Assembly (NCBI GenBank): GCA_905234265.1
Contig: CAJOHJ010000009.1
Location: forward strand, 1-64,000
Length of the DNA stretch: 64,000 bases
Reading direction: 5' to 3'
From: an uncultured Prevotella sp.
Lineage (GTDB): Bacteria > Bacteroidota > Bacteroidia > Bacteroidales > Bacteroidaceae
The position numbers and the translations under genes were made by a program. Positions 8,598 to 16,526 of this stretch are shown here, piece by piece (within the stretch, counting starts at the first letter, position 1; every line of letters starts with the position of its first letter). Under the pieces are notes generated by a model. That model saw nothing but the letters and a program-made list of their open reading frames with translations. It ran no database searches and was not told the DNA's origin.

Positions 8598-9134
8598 CTA
8601 TGCCTCTGCCGCCATCAACATTGTTGCATCTTCTTCCTCTTGCTGTTGGTATGGTTCAGCCACGGAATGGTCTTGCAGGTAGATATGGTTCAGAGTGAAT
8701 GCGATAGCATCCAGTGTCTCTTCCCGTTTCGACGGTTTCAAGTCACATTCCCAGACAGTTATGCAGTGCCAGCCCATGGCCGCCAACCGTTTCTGTTCTT
8801 CACGGTCACGCGTCTTGTTCCTGCGTATCTTCTCCACCCAGAACTCCCTGTTTGTCTTCGGAATCTTGCAGCATTCGCTATTTTCAATGGTAAATTGCAA
8901 ATCGCCAGATTGTAATTGAATATGGTGTCCATGCCAGAAACAACCGTTCACGAATATGCACGTCCTGTATTTCCTCAGCACCAGGTCAGGATGTCCAGGC
9001 AGTCTGTTGTAGTTCAGCCTGTATCGGAAGCCCCGTTTCCACAGTCCTCGCCGCACAACCATCTCCGGCTTCGTGTCCTTCGACCGAATAGCCGCCATGT
9101 TCTTATGTCGCTGCTGTGCGGTTAGCTTATCCAT
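8598..9134 (-). CDS. vsr: Very short patch repair endonuclease
   Basis: Vsr nicks 5' of the mismatched T in T:G pairs that arise by deamination of 5-methylcytosine. The diagnostic features are present: the N-terminal MAAIRSKDTKPEM segment, the catalytic Asp in GHPDLVL (about residue 49), the metal/His segment FVNGCFWHGH (about residues 61-70) and the WECDL strand near residue 128. Length 178 aa is slightly above the usual 140-160 owing to a Glu/Gln-rich tail. Vsr genes normally sit beside a cytosine-5 methyltransferase; none is visible within this window, so the gene is an orphan here. Confidence 0.92.
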   Translation of the reverse strand: MDKLTAQQRHKNMAAIRSKDTKPEMVVRRGLWKRGFRYRLNYNRLPGHPDLVLRKYRTCIFVNGCFWHGHHIQLQSGDLQFTIENSECCKIPKTNREFWVEKIRRNKTRDREEQKRLAAMGWHCITVWECDLKPSKREETLDAIAFTLNHIYLQDHSVAEPYQQQEEEDATMLMAAEA

Positions 9135-9271
9135 GATATATTCTGTCAGACCTTTTTCAAATTATTTTGCCACAAAATAAGCCCTTTTAATTGGAACTGC
9201 AAAGAAATAAAGAAAAATTTTTACGGTAAAAATTATTTAAGTATATTTGCAGCAAAATAATCATAGAAATA

Positions 9272-9349
9272 TGGGGTGCCCGGTGGGACTCGAACCCACG
9301 ACATTCAGAACCACAATCTGACGCTCTAACCAACTGAACTACGGGCACC
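9272..9349 (-). tRNA. tRNA-His (GTG)
   Basis: A complete cloverleaf on the minus strand. Acceptor GTGCCCG pairs with CGGGCAC, the anticodon loop reads TTGTGGT with anticodon GTG, and the T-loop is TTCGAGT. The extra G at -1 typical of tRNA-His is encoded (9349) opposite discriminator C73 (9275), and CCA is encoded (9272-9274). Confidence 0.97.
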
Positions 9350-9391
9350 ATGTAATGAGAACGCTGCATCACCCTTTTGGTTTTGCGGATG

Positions 9392-9423
9392 CAAAGGTAA
9401 ACAAATAATTTGTTTCCGCCAAA
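9392..9423 (-). promoter_or_regulatory. Promoter of tRNA-His
   Basis: Minus-strand TACCTTTG at 9392-9399 with TTTG at 9420-9423, spaced 20 bases, an exact Bacteroidota sigma-70-type promoter. Confidence 0.8.
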
Positions 9424-9478
9424 CTTTTTTGCGTTTTTTAATGTATAGAGTCAGCCTGCAAGTGCAAGTTTTTTAATG

Positions 9479-10486
9479 CTATTGCTCCGATGCTTCTCTA
9501 AAGGCATCCATGATTACCGTAGGACGGTCGTTCTGAAAAGCTCCTAACCGGTAATGCTTCTGAGCCTCTGGCGCCCAATAGAATACGCCGTGGCAATGAC
9601 CGCCGGAATGGTTCTTGGCCATGTCTATGACGGCGGCAATGATCTGCTTTCCCTCATCGGGCTTCTGGGCCTCTGCCCCCGTCTCCACAACCATCAGCGG
9701 CTTGCCATACTTCTTCCACAGACGCTGCATGTTAGCTGTTGCCAACGTGACGGTTTCCTGCCACGAGGAGGTGTGCTTGCCGCGCATGTCCCAATAGGGA
9801 TAGACGCTCATGCCTATCATGTCGAACCTGGCACCATGCTTTCTCAAGCCATCGAAGATAAAGTCGTAGCGATGAGGGTCGTATGCTCCGTCAAGATGCA
9901 CTATGACTTCTGCCTTGGGGAACACTTTCTTGACGGCAGCATAGCCAGCATCCGTAAGGCCGGCATACTGCTTCATGTTGTCCTTGGCCCGTCCCATGGG
10001 CCACAGAAATCCGTTGGTGGTCTCATTGCCCACCTGCACCCATCTGACGTCTGCGCCGGTAGCCTTGACAGCCGTCAGCACGCTTTCGGTATGCTCAGCC
10101 AAGGCTTTGCACATTTCCTCAAAGCCCATTTCCTTCCAGGCGGCAGGTATGGCCTGCTGCCCGGGGTCTGCCCATGTGTCGCTGTAGTGGAAGTCTATCA
10201 TTACTGCCATGCCCCAGTCGCAGGCTCTGCGGGCCATCAGCACTACGTCGTCCCGGCCGCTGAAGCCGTCCGTGGGGTTAACCCACACCCTCAGCCGCAC
10301 GGCATTAAGGCCCAGTTCCCGCATGAGTGCCGTATTCTCGCGCGGCTGACCGGCGGCGTTATAAAACTGGCGCCCATGGGCTTCTTCTTGAGTTGTACCA
10401 CTGATGTCGGCACCAAGCCAGAACGTCTGCGCAGACATGACTGCCGACCACGACAGAGCGACGACGATAAACAACAATTTTCGCAT
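9479..10486 (-). CDS. Arabinogalactan endo-beta-1,4-galactanase (GH53)
   Basis: Cleaves beta-1,4-galactan side chains of pectin type I arabinogalactan. A signal peptide (MRKLLFIVVALSWSAVMSAQ) leads to the TIM barrel typical of GH53, starting with FWLGADISG. The acid/base Glu is in WVQVGNETTNG (about residue 155) and the nucleophile Glu in VVETGAEAQ (about residue 267); NAVRLRVWVNP is another family hallmark. At 335 aa the protein is a single-domain enzyme without binding modules. It is divergently paired with a GH2 beta-galactosidase, so the two should cut galactan and then release galactose; there is no SusC/SusD pair beside them. Confidence 0.93.
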   Translation of the reverse strand: MRKLLFIVVALSWSAVMSAQTFWLGADISGTTQEEAHGRQFYNAAGQPRENTALMRELGLNAVRLRVWVNPTDGFSGRDDVVLMARRACDWGMAVMIDFHYSDTWADPGQQAIPAAWKEMGFEEMCKALAEHTESVLTAVKATGADVRWVQVGNETTNGFLWPMGRAKDNMKQYAGLTDAGYAAVKKVFPKAEVIVHLDGAYDPHRYDFIFDGLRKHGARFDMIGMSVYPYWDMRGKHTSSWQETVTLATANMQRLWKKYGKPLMVVETGAEAQKPDEGKQIIAAVIDMAKNHSGGHCHGVFYWAPEAQKHYRLGAFQNDRPTVIMDAFREASEQ

Positions 10487-10503
10487 TTCAGATGTATTTT
10501 TTG

Positions 10504-10543
10504 CAAAATTATAAAGATTTTTCCTTATAAATAGCTATTTTTG
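10504..10543. promoter_or_regulatory. Back-to-back promoters of GH53 and GH2 genes
   Basis: The 89-base divergent gap holds a minus-strand TAATTTTG (10504-10511) facing GH53 and a plus-strand TATTTTTG (10536-10543) facing GH2. With cores only 24 bases apart, the two promoters must overlap, suggesting joint control of galactan use. Confidence 0.6.
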
Positions 10544-10575
10544 CAAATATTATCCAAACAAACAACATTCTTCTT

Positions 10576-13038
10576 ATGAGAAAAGCTATCTTACTTGTCC
10601 TGCTTGTGGCAGCAACGTCTGTATTTGCCCAGCAGCGCAGCGAAATCAGCCTCACCGACTGGGAATTTTCACGTGACAATGCCACATGGCAGAAAGTCAG
10701 GGTGCCACACGACTGGGCCATCAGCGGGCCTTTCGACAAGAAATGGGACCTCCAGACCGTGCGCATTGAGCAGAACGGCGAACAGAAAGCCACCGAAAAG
10801 AGCGGACGCTCTGGGTCGCTGCCGTGGATTGGCGAGGGATGGTACAAGACCACCGTCACCGTGCCGGCAGGCTACGAGCATGCCGAGCTGGTGTTCGACG
10901 GCGCCATGGCAGAGCCGCAGGTGATCGTCAACGGCCGTGAGGCCGGCCACTGGGCATACGGCTACAATGCCTTCCGCATAGACGTGACGCCCTATCTCCA
11001 ACACCCAGCACCCAACACCCAGCACCCAACACCCAACACCCAACACCTCAACACCCAACACCTCAACATCTGCGTACACCTGAAAAACGTTGAGGAAAGC
11101 TCGCGCTGGTATCCCGGTGCCGGACTGTTCCGCCCAGTAACGCTGCTGCTCACCCAGAAGGCACACATCGACGACTGGAGCCTTTACGCACGCACTCTTG
11201 GCATCGACAAGCGCAAGGGCGCCGAGGTGGCAATAGACCTGACGGCCTACGGCATCGGCGATGGTGCCACTGCCAGCTTCGTAATGACCGACGCCGACGG
11301 CAAGCAGGTGGCCGCCAGCAGGAACGTTCGCATAGCCGAAGGACATGCACACACCGCGTTCCGCATTCAGAACCCTACCCTATGGTCGCCGGAGACACCT
11401 TATTTATATAATATAACCGCCAGCATTCAGAACGGCGCGATAACGACGGACAGCAAGACCATCAAGACCGGCATCCGCACCATTCGCATCAGTCGCGAAC
11501 ATGGCTTCCAGCTGAACGGGAAGACACGCAAGCTGAAGGGTGTCTGCCTGCACCACGACCTTGGCCCATTGGGCGCAGCCATCAACAAGTCGGCACTCAT
11601 CCGCCAGATACTGACCATGAAGGCCATGGGCTGCGACGCCATACGCACCTCGCACAACATGCCGTCGACGATGCAGATGGACCTCTGCGACTCGCTGGGC
11701 ATGATGGTCATGGCCGAGTCATTCGACATGTGGGCATACCCGAAGTGCAAGAACGGCTACTCGCGCTTCTTCCGCGAATGGGCTGCCAGGGACATCACCA
11801 ACCTGGTGCTGAACCACCGCAACCACCCCAGCATCGTCATGTGGAGCATTGGCAACGAAATCCCAGAGCAAGGCAGCGAGGAGGGCCGTCAGATAGCCAT
11901 ACAGCTGCAGGGCCTTTGCAACTCGCTGGACCCCACACGCCCCGTCACGCAGGGCATGGACCGTGCCGACGCAGCCCTCGCCAGCGGCTTTGCACAGGCT
12001 ATGCAGGTACCGGGCTTCAACTACCGCCTGAACAAATACGACAAGGGACACCAGCAGCTCACCCACGGCTTCCTGCTTGGCTCTGAGACCACGTCGACAG
12101 TGTCGTCGCGCGGAGTCTACTACTTCCCCGTGGAAACGACACCCAAGGGCGTGCATCCCGACGGACAGTGTTCGGGCTACGACGTGGAATACTGCCCATG
12201 GTCTAACCTGCCCGACGACGACTGGCGCTGGCAGGACGACAAGGACTGGGTAATCGGTGAATTCGTGTGGACCGGCTACGACTACCTTGGCGAGCCTACC
12301 CCCTACGACGAGTACTGGCCGTCGCGCAGCAGCTACTTCGGCATCTGCGACCTTGCCGGACTGCCCAAGGACCGCTACTATCTCTACAAGAGCCGCTGGA
12401 ACCAGGCAGAACACACCGTCCACCTCCTGCCCCACTGGACATGGCCCGACCGCAAAGGCCAGGTGACGCCGGTCTATTGCTACACTGACGGCGTGGAAGC
12501 CGAACTGTTTGTCAACGGAAAGAGCCAGGGACGCATAAGGAAAAATCCCAAGGAACGCCTCGACCGCTATCGCCTGCGCTGGAACGACGTGAAGTATGAG
12601 CCGGGCGAAATACGCGTTGTTGCCTACGACGCCAACGGACAGCAGATTGGCGAGGACGTGCGCCGCACTGCCGGCAAGGCCGTGGCGCTGACAGCCGCTG
12701 CCGAGCAGGCATACAGCAGCAGCCAGGCAGACGTCTGGAAGGCTGACGGCGAGGACCTGATATTCGTACGCATAGCCGCCAAGGACAAGAAAGGCACTCC
12801 CGTGCCGACAAGTGCCGACAACCTGACCTTCACCGTCAGCGGAGCCGCCACCTTCGAGGCTGCCTGCAACGGCGACGCAACGTCGCTGCAGCAGTTCACG
12901 CAGCCGGAAATGCAGCTCTTCAGCGGCGAGCTGGTGGTCATTCTCCGCACTACCACCACCGCCGGCAAGGCCACGCTGACCGTCCGCGACAAGAAAGGCA
13001 GGCTGAAGCCTGTGAGCCTGTCGTTCACCACCAAGTGA
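10576..13038 (+). CDS. Beta-galactosidase, GH2 family, secreted
   Basis: An 820-residue exo-glycosidase. Order: signal peptide (MRKAILLVLLVAATSVFAQQ), N-terminal jelly-roll with the LTDWEF and PHDWAI motifs, Ig-like domain, TIM barrel, then the DUF4982 and GH2 C-terminal Ig-type domains common in Bacteroidota. The acid/base Glu is in MWSIGNEIPEQ (about residue 428) and the nucleophile Glu in WVIGEFVWTGYDYLGE (about residue 562). Residues 142-165 (after DVTPYL) are a heptapeptide-repeat insertion of the type QHPTPNT, replacing the short loop that normally joins to the conserved VHLKNVEESSRWYPGAGLFRP. The partner GH53 gene suggests a galactan substrate, but other beta-linked sugars are possible because GH2 is functionally broad. 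Confidence 0.92.
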   Translation: MRKAILLVLLVAATSVFAQQRSEISLTDWEFSRDNATWQKVRVPHDWAISGPFDKKWDLQTVRIEQNGEQKATEKSGRSGSLPWIGEGWYKTTVTVPAGYEHAELVFDGAMAEPQVIVNGREAGHWAYGYNAFRIDVTPYLQHPAPNTQHPTPNTQHLNTQHLNICVHLKNVEESSRWYPGAGLFRPVTLLLTQKAHIDDWSLYARTLGIDKRKGAEVAIDLTAYGIGDGATASFVMTDADGKQVAASRNVRIAEGHAHTAFRIQNPTLWSPETPYLYNITASIQNGAITTDSKTIKTGIRTIRISREHGFQLNGKTRKLKGVCLHHDLGPLGAAINKSALIRQILTMKAMGCDAIRTSHNMPSTMQMDLCDSLGMMVMAESFDMWAYPKCKNGYSRFFREWAARDITNLVLNHRNHPSIVMWSIGNEIPEQGSEEGRQIAIQLQGLCNSLDPTRPVTQGMDRADAALASGFAQAMQVPGFNYRLNKYDKGHQQLTHGFLLGSETTSTVSSRGVYYFPVETTPKGVHPDGQCSGYDVEYCPWSNLPDDDWRWQDDKDWVIGEFVWTGYDYLGEPTPYDEYWPSRSSYFGICDLAGLPKDRYYLYKSRWNQAEHTVHLLPHWTWPDRKGQVTPVYCYTDGVEAELFVNGKSQGRIRKNPKERLDRYRLRWNDVKYEPGEIRVVAYDANGQQIGEDVRRTAGKAVALTAAAEQAYSSSQADVWKADGEDLIFVRIAAKDKKGTPVPTSADNLTFTVSGAATFEAACNGDATSLQQFTQPEMQLFSGELVVILRTTTTAGKATLTVRDKKGRLKPVSLSFTTK
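10999..11066 (+). repeat. CAACACC heptanucleotide tract inside the GH2 gene
   Basis: About nine units of CAACACC or CAGCACC in tandem, with two one-base insertions. A period of seven reads through all three frames and so encodes the seven-residue repeat QHPTPNT. The same unit recurs in dnaX and in the phosphoesterase gene. Confidence 0.92.
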
Positions 13039-13052
13039 GCCGTGCATAAAGC

Positions 13053-13165
13053 AAAAAAAGTGGCGGCCCGTCCTCACGGATTACGGCCGCCACACTTACA
13101 TTACTTTTAAACATCTTTACAGTCCTCACGGACTATAGATGAAAAACTTAAAACAAAAAATGAAA
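13053..13165 (-). terminator. Module A 3' RNA element: two GUGA-loop hairpins plus terminator
   Basis: Read on the minus strand: a 19-base segment (13147-13165) identical to one in module B, then GTCC-GTGA-GGAC (13122-13133), a 4-bp stem with a GNRA-type tetraloop, then a long hairpin (13060-13093) with 9-bp outer arms GTGGCGGCC/GGCCGCCAC holding a second TCC-GTGA-GGA, then a run of seven Ts (13053-13059). It ends the transcript of the peptide gene and is too elaborate and too conserved with module B to be only a terminator. Confidence 0.75.
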
Positions 13166-13204
13166 TTAAAACAGAAAATCGCGATGCGATTTCCGTTTTC
13201 CATG

Positions 13205-13236
13205 AGTGAATAGGCACAGTGATGTGCCTATTCACT
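13205..13236. terminator. Perfect 14-bp hairpin after peptide A, U-run on plus strand
   Basis: AGTGAATAGGCACA pairs perfectly with TGTGCCTATTCACT around a GTGA loop. The plus strand continues TTTTATT, so it may end plus-strand transcripts from the GH2 gene; on the minus strand it lies 8 bases after the peptide stop and may protect that message's end. Confidence 0.6.
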
Positions 13237-13244
13237 TTTATTCT

Positions 13245-13376
13245 TTACCAGACGAATTCAGGAGCGAGAGCGTCGCTGTCTGCATTCTCGCCATTCATTG
13301 TCACACTGGTGGCAATCATGTTGCACAGCTTTATCTTGACGATGTCCATGCTTGGAACTTCATATTTCTTTTTCAT
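13245..13376 (-). CDS. Module A short peptide, 43 aa
   Basis: A short gene running from an ATG at 13376 to TAA at 13245. The peptide begins MKKKYEVPSMDIVKIKLC and ends DALAPEFVW. It shares a pattern with the peptide of module B: MKK.Y..P.M..V.IK...M.A.S in the first 24 residues and ALAP.F near the end. There is no signal peptide; the first half is basic and amphipathic, the second half acidic. Small proteins of this look (MKK.Y..P followed by M/L-A-x-S) are common and uncharacterised in Bacteroidota. It follows the secreted protein gene by 179 bases. Its function is unknown; a secreted or processed peptide with a cut near the M.A.S site is a guess. Its recurrence in two modules makes it very likely real. 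Confidence 0.72.
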   Translation of the reverse strand: MKKKYEVPSMDIVKIKLCNMIATSVTMNGENADSDALAPEFVW

Positions 13377-13555
13377 AATTATTCTATATTTTAAGCCCAA
13401 CCAAGCCCTCCCCAAGGGAGGGATGTCTTGTCAGACAATGGGCTGTTGTTGTTTGAAATTATTTTGTATTAATTCTGACTTCCCCCAGTTCCCTCCCTTC
13501 TCCGACCTGACGGTCTGAGTGTTGCACGCAATGGGGAGGGGTTAGGGGTAGGCCA
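13377..13555. repeat. C/G-rich low-complexity spacer of module A
   Basis: Between the secreted protein stop and the peptide start lie CCCTCC/GGGAGGG (13409-13426) and GACC/GGTC inverted repeats, and runs like GGGGAGGGGTTAGGGG. No gene is seen. Module B has only about 30 AT-rich bases here, so this is an insertion of simple-sequence DNA. Confidence 0.5.
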
Positions 13556-15835
13556 CTATTTAACTACTATCTTCTTGCCGCCGACGATGTACAGTCCCTT
13601 CTTAGGCTGCTGGATGCGCTGGCCCTGCAGGTTGAAGACAGCCTTGTCTGCATCAACAGAATTGATGCCTACAGAACTGATGCCCGTAGCGTCGTTTGCG
13701 AAGACTATCAGCATTGGAGCGCCAACAGCTTCGGGAGCCAGCGAAGAGGCAATGTGCAGGTAGGCGCGGCCCTCAGCCACCGTCTGTCCGGCAGCGAAGT
13801 AGAAGCCGGTGCTGCCACCCTTCTTGTTCAGAATCATGTTGGTGTACTCGCCGTCCGTAGTAGCCACGACAGCACCAGTGCCAGCCACGAGGTCGTTGTC
13901 CTCAGCTGCGATAGCTGCGGCACCTGTAGTTACGGGTACTTCCTCTGTTGCACCTATCAAGAGTACTGGAGTGCCGGCCTTCACCTTGCTCTGCTCAGTC
14001 AGCGTAGCCACACCCTTCGTATTCACTTTCACCGTATAAGCCTTCAGTGAAGTTTCAGAGAAGTCAAGGTCATAGTCATTGTTTACGTAGGTAGCGTAGC
14101 CTGCTGAGGTAACTTCAACGTTCTGTGTGGCGGGAACTGCTGAATAATGATATAATTGCTGGACAGCATACCCACCAGGTGCAGTGATTGTTACGGTACT
14201 TGTTGCAACACCAGTACCGCTTGAGCAATAAACTGTCTGATATGTTATGGCTGAAGCATCAGTGCCTTTTGAAGAGTTCTCCTTCAAGGCAACGAAATTT
14301 CCTTCAGTAGCATATCGTGACTGATAATTATAGGTGTTCTGGTCACCTCGTACCCAGCCCCATCCACTGACTAACGAAATAGTATTGTTATTCTGAATTC
14401 TGAAACGCTGGTCATCGCTCATAGCTACTTTAAGCAGACTGGCCGTCAGACCACTTTCCCATCCAGTCCAAGTGACGGCTGCACTGGCACCCCAATTAGA
14501 CTCTTCCGTTATGTCTGTGGTGGCTGCGGTGGTGTAGTCACGACCTGTGAAGGAAATAGTATATAGACTTGACACGACAAGCGACTTCTCAGACGAGTTG
14601 TATCCCTCCGCAGAAGCGATTACCTTCAGTGTGCCATATTGAGTTGGAGTGAATGAGGTACCAGCGGTTGCTGCCGACTCTGTCCCACCATCAGGGGTGA
14701 ACGTATACGAAAGCGATGCTGTTGGTGTACCCATTATTTCTGAGTTGTTACAAGTGAAATTAAACGTTGGATTGTTTACGCTCAAGCCTGTGGTGTTTGT
14801 AAAGCCTGTAGCAGAAATGGCAGGCGTGGCAAGAGTAAGTTTTCCTACGGTCACAACCTCACTGCGGGGGGATGACACTGCTCCAGATGAGCTTATTGTG
14901 ACTGCTGTTATAGTACAATCTGTGTCGATGTCAAGTGGGGTTGTATAGAGATTGCTGCTTTCTGTTGGGGTGCTACCATCTGTTGTGTAGTAGGTGTTAA
15001 CGGTATTGCCAAGCGTTGATGTACCACCTATGATGGTCACCGTACGGTTTGTTCCATTATAGGTAACATCAATAGACGGCATGGATACATTGTCGGCAGA
15101 GCTATAGTCATAGACGTTAATATTGTCAATATATGTAAATCCACCACCACGACCGACAGCTGTCCACAGTCCCCATATGGAAGGAAGCGATGCGAAAGAC
15201 TTAGAGCCTGTAGCCACATTCGATGAATTCGATTTGTCGGTAATTGTGTAATCTACGGTGCTTGCCGAGCAAACCAACTTCACATGATACCATTTGCTGT
15301 TATCCAAAGCTACGGTTGAGCCTGTCGAATTTTCAATGTCATTGATGTACCAAGTAGTGCTTGCGCCATTGTCATCTCTTGTCGGTTGTGACAGCGAGAA
15401 CACATAAGTTGATCCAGAATAAGTACCTGTAGTTGTGGTGAATGCTGCTGTTGGAACGACAAAATCGGATTTAGAGCGATCTTTCGTGTTTCCTGATTTA
15501 ATTTTCAAGTCAAATTCTACATTGTAACCAGCTGTAGACATATCCGAAGTGGTATAACCGGAACCAAAAGTAAAAGCAGGAGTAATGGTCTTGTACGCTC
15601 CACGATTAGCTGCAGTTGAACCAATATCAACTTTAACATACTTGCCATAGGTAGCATCGCCTGTAGCCAGTGACAGCATACTTGCATTCCATGCTGTCCA
15701 GTCGGAAACTTCTGTAGCTGATTCATAATTTTCTGCTAAGAGTGCTCGTTCTGTTCCTTGCGCCCATGCACTTGCTCCCGTAAACAGCGCAGCTGCTACG
15801 AGGAGCGTTTTCAATGAAAGTAAATTCATTTTCAT
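13556..15835 (-). CDS. Module A secreted multidomain protein, 759 aa
   Basis: A signal peptide (MNLLSLKTLLVAAALFTGASAWAQ region) is followed by a beta-rich N-terminal domain of laminin-G/concanavalin look (residues about 30-250), a chitobiase C-terminal-like domain with the motif YYTTDGSTPT (about residues 275-335), further beta domains, and a 150-residue C-terminal region ending NLQGQRIQQPKKGLYIVGGKK. That tail resembles the C-terminal sorting or anchoring domains of Prevotella surface and secreted proteins (type IX secretion type A-like), but I cannot prove the route. The first 30 residues and the last 150 are alike in the module B protein, while the middles differ. Probably a carbohydrate- or surface-binding protein; no catalytic motif is seen. 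ATG at 15835 or 15829. Confidence 0.8.
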   Translation of the reverse strand: MKMNLLSLKTLLVAAALFTGASAWAQGTERALLAENYESATEVSDWTAWNASMLSLATGDATYGKYVKVDIGSTAANRGAYKTITPAFTFGSGYTTSDMSTAGYNVEFDLKIKSGNTKDRSKSDFVVPTAAFTTTTGTYSGSTYVFSLSQPTRDDNGASTTWYINDIENSTGSTVALDNSKWYHVKLVCSASTVDYTITDKSNSSNVATGSKSFASLPSIWGLWTAVGRGGGFTYIDNINVYDYSSADNVSMPSIDVTYNGTNRTVTIIGGTSTLGNTVNTYYTTDGSTPTESSNLYTTPLDIDTDCTITAVTISSSGAVSSPRSEVVTVGKLTLATPAISATGFTNTTGLSVNNPTFNFTCNNSEIMGTPTASLSYTFTPDGGTESAATAGTSFTPTQYGTLKVIASAEGYNSSEKSLVVSSLYTISFTGRDYTTAATTDITEESNWGASAAVTWTGWESGLTASLLKVAMSDDQRFRIQNNNTISLVSGWGWVRGDQNTYNYQSRYATEGNFVALKENSSKGTDASAITYQTVYCSSGTGVATSTVTITAPGGYAVQQLYHYSAVPATQNVEVTSAGYATYVNNDYDLDFSETSLKAYTVKVNTKGVATLTEQSKVKAGTPVLLIGATEEVPVTTGAAAIAAEDNDLVAGTGAVVATTDGEYTNMILNKKGGSTGFYFAAGQTVAEGRAYLHIASSLAPEAVGAPMLIVFANDATGISSVGINSVDADKAVFNLQGQRIQQPKKGLYIVGGKKIVVK

Positions 15836-15940
15836 GTTTTTAGTGTTTTAGTTAAAAAAAAGTTGGTTATAATTAGTATTTTGCTTCATTCGTCTCACTC
15901 GTCTTGGCGGAAGCTGCGCTGAATGTATAAGCACAAAAAA

Positions 15941-16133
15941 GCGCAGACCCACCCATTATCCGGTACAGGCCTGCGACAGCCTCAATAATCTAATGGAGTA
16001 GTCTGCGCACATAGCGCATACTCCTTGATTATTGGTAATGCTCGTAAAGTCTCCTTGGTTCGAGGTCGCAGTTCGTACCGGAAAGTTGAGCAACAAAAAG
16101 TCATGCTTCTTTCGAAAGCACTGCGCAAAGATA
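15941..16133 (-). promoter_or_regulatory. Module A structured leader RNA and promoter
   Basis: Minus strand. Promoter core TATCTTTG at 16126-16133. In the transcript, helices form between 16075-16081 and 15960-15966 (CCGGTAC/GTACCGG, 7 bp), 16065-16069 and 15973-15977 (5 bp), 16027-16033 and 15984-15990 (AATAATC/GATTATT, 7 bp) and a local hairpin 16019-16024/15995-16000 (6 bp). GCGCAGAC at 16001-16008, beside the local hairpin, can pair with GTCTGCGC at 15941-15948, which is followed by a T-run: this crosses the other helices, so it is either a pseudoknot or an alternative terminator. All pairings have counterparts with different sequence in module B. About 105 bases separate it from the start codon. 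The RNA class is not one I recognise. Confidence 0.7.
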
Positions 16134-16255
16134 ATATAATTTAGGTGGAAACTGTACGGAATGAGTGAAATATTTATAAAAAATTAAATAATAAGTTATG
16201 GTAAAGCCTAAGAAAATAATCAACTTTGCGCCACAACTTCAAATATTGTATAACT

Positions 16256-16369
16256 ATGACTCAACTGACAGTATCAATAGAGGACGTTTCAATGCTTGAA
16301 CAGAGTAAGTCATGAAGATATCATCCTCATGTTCTTCATGGTCAGTATGAAGGCTATTTGGAAAGTTAA
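16256..16369 (+). pseudogene. Remnant of a RelB/YafQ-type toxin-antitoxin pair
   Basis: A 19-codon ORF (MTQLTVSIEDVSMLEQSKS) stops at 16315 and is followed in another frame by RYHPHVLHGQYEGYLES and a stop. The second segment resembles the core of YafQ toxins, where Y-x-PHxLxGxYxG precedes the ECHIxPDW motif; here it is cut off before that motif. I read this as a decayed antitoxin start plus toxin fragment. The rest of 16141-16428 shows nothing else. Confidence 0.42.
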
Positions 16370-16428
16370 TAAAACATAAATCTCGCACCTTTTACCTTTC
16401 CAGGCTATCGCCTCTCAGGGAAATTTTG

Positions 16429-16436
16429 TAATTTTG
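16429..16436 (+). promoter_or_regulatory. Promoter of rplU-rpmA
   Basis: TAATTTTG core, about 90 bases before the rplU ATG. The leader between holds an imperfect hairpin (TGGC...GCCA around 16474-16493) that might be a ribosomal-protein control site. Confidence 0.6.
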
Positions 16437-16526
16437 CAGCCGATTTTACTCCGTAGTGGCTCGAAGAAGTCATGGCACGGTGCTGTGCGCCACGCGGAAA
16501 AACCCGTTAAACAATTAATAAAAACA

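Noticed and set aside
10422..10440. Third copy of the GTCTGCGCAGAC leader motif
   Set aside because: It is a chance palindrome inside the signal-peptide codons of the GH53 gene, without the surrounding helices.
10999..11066. CRISPR-like array in the GH2 gene
   Set aside because: The 7-bp units lack spacers; it is a simple tandem repeat within a coding frame.
11719..13077. 452-codon minus-strand ORF opposite the GH2 gene
   Set aside because: A shadow of the GC-rich GH2 coding strand; its product has no domain and the GH2 frame is fully conserved.
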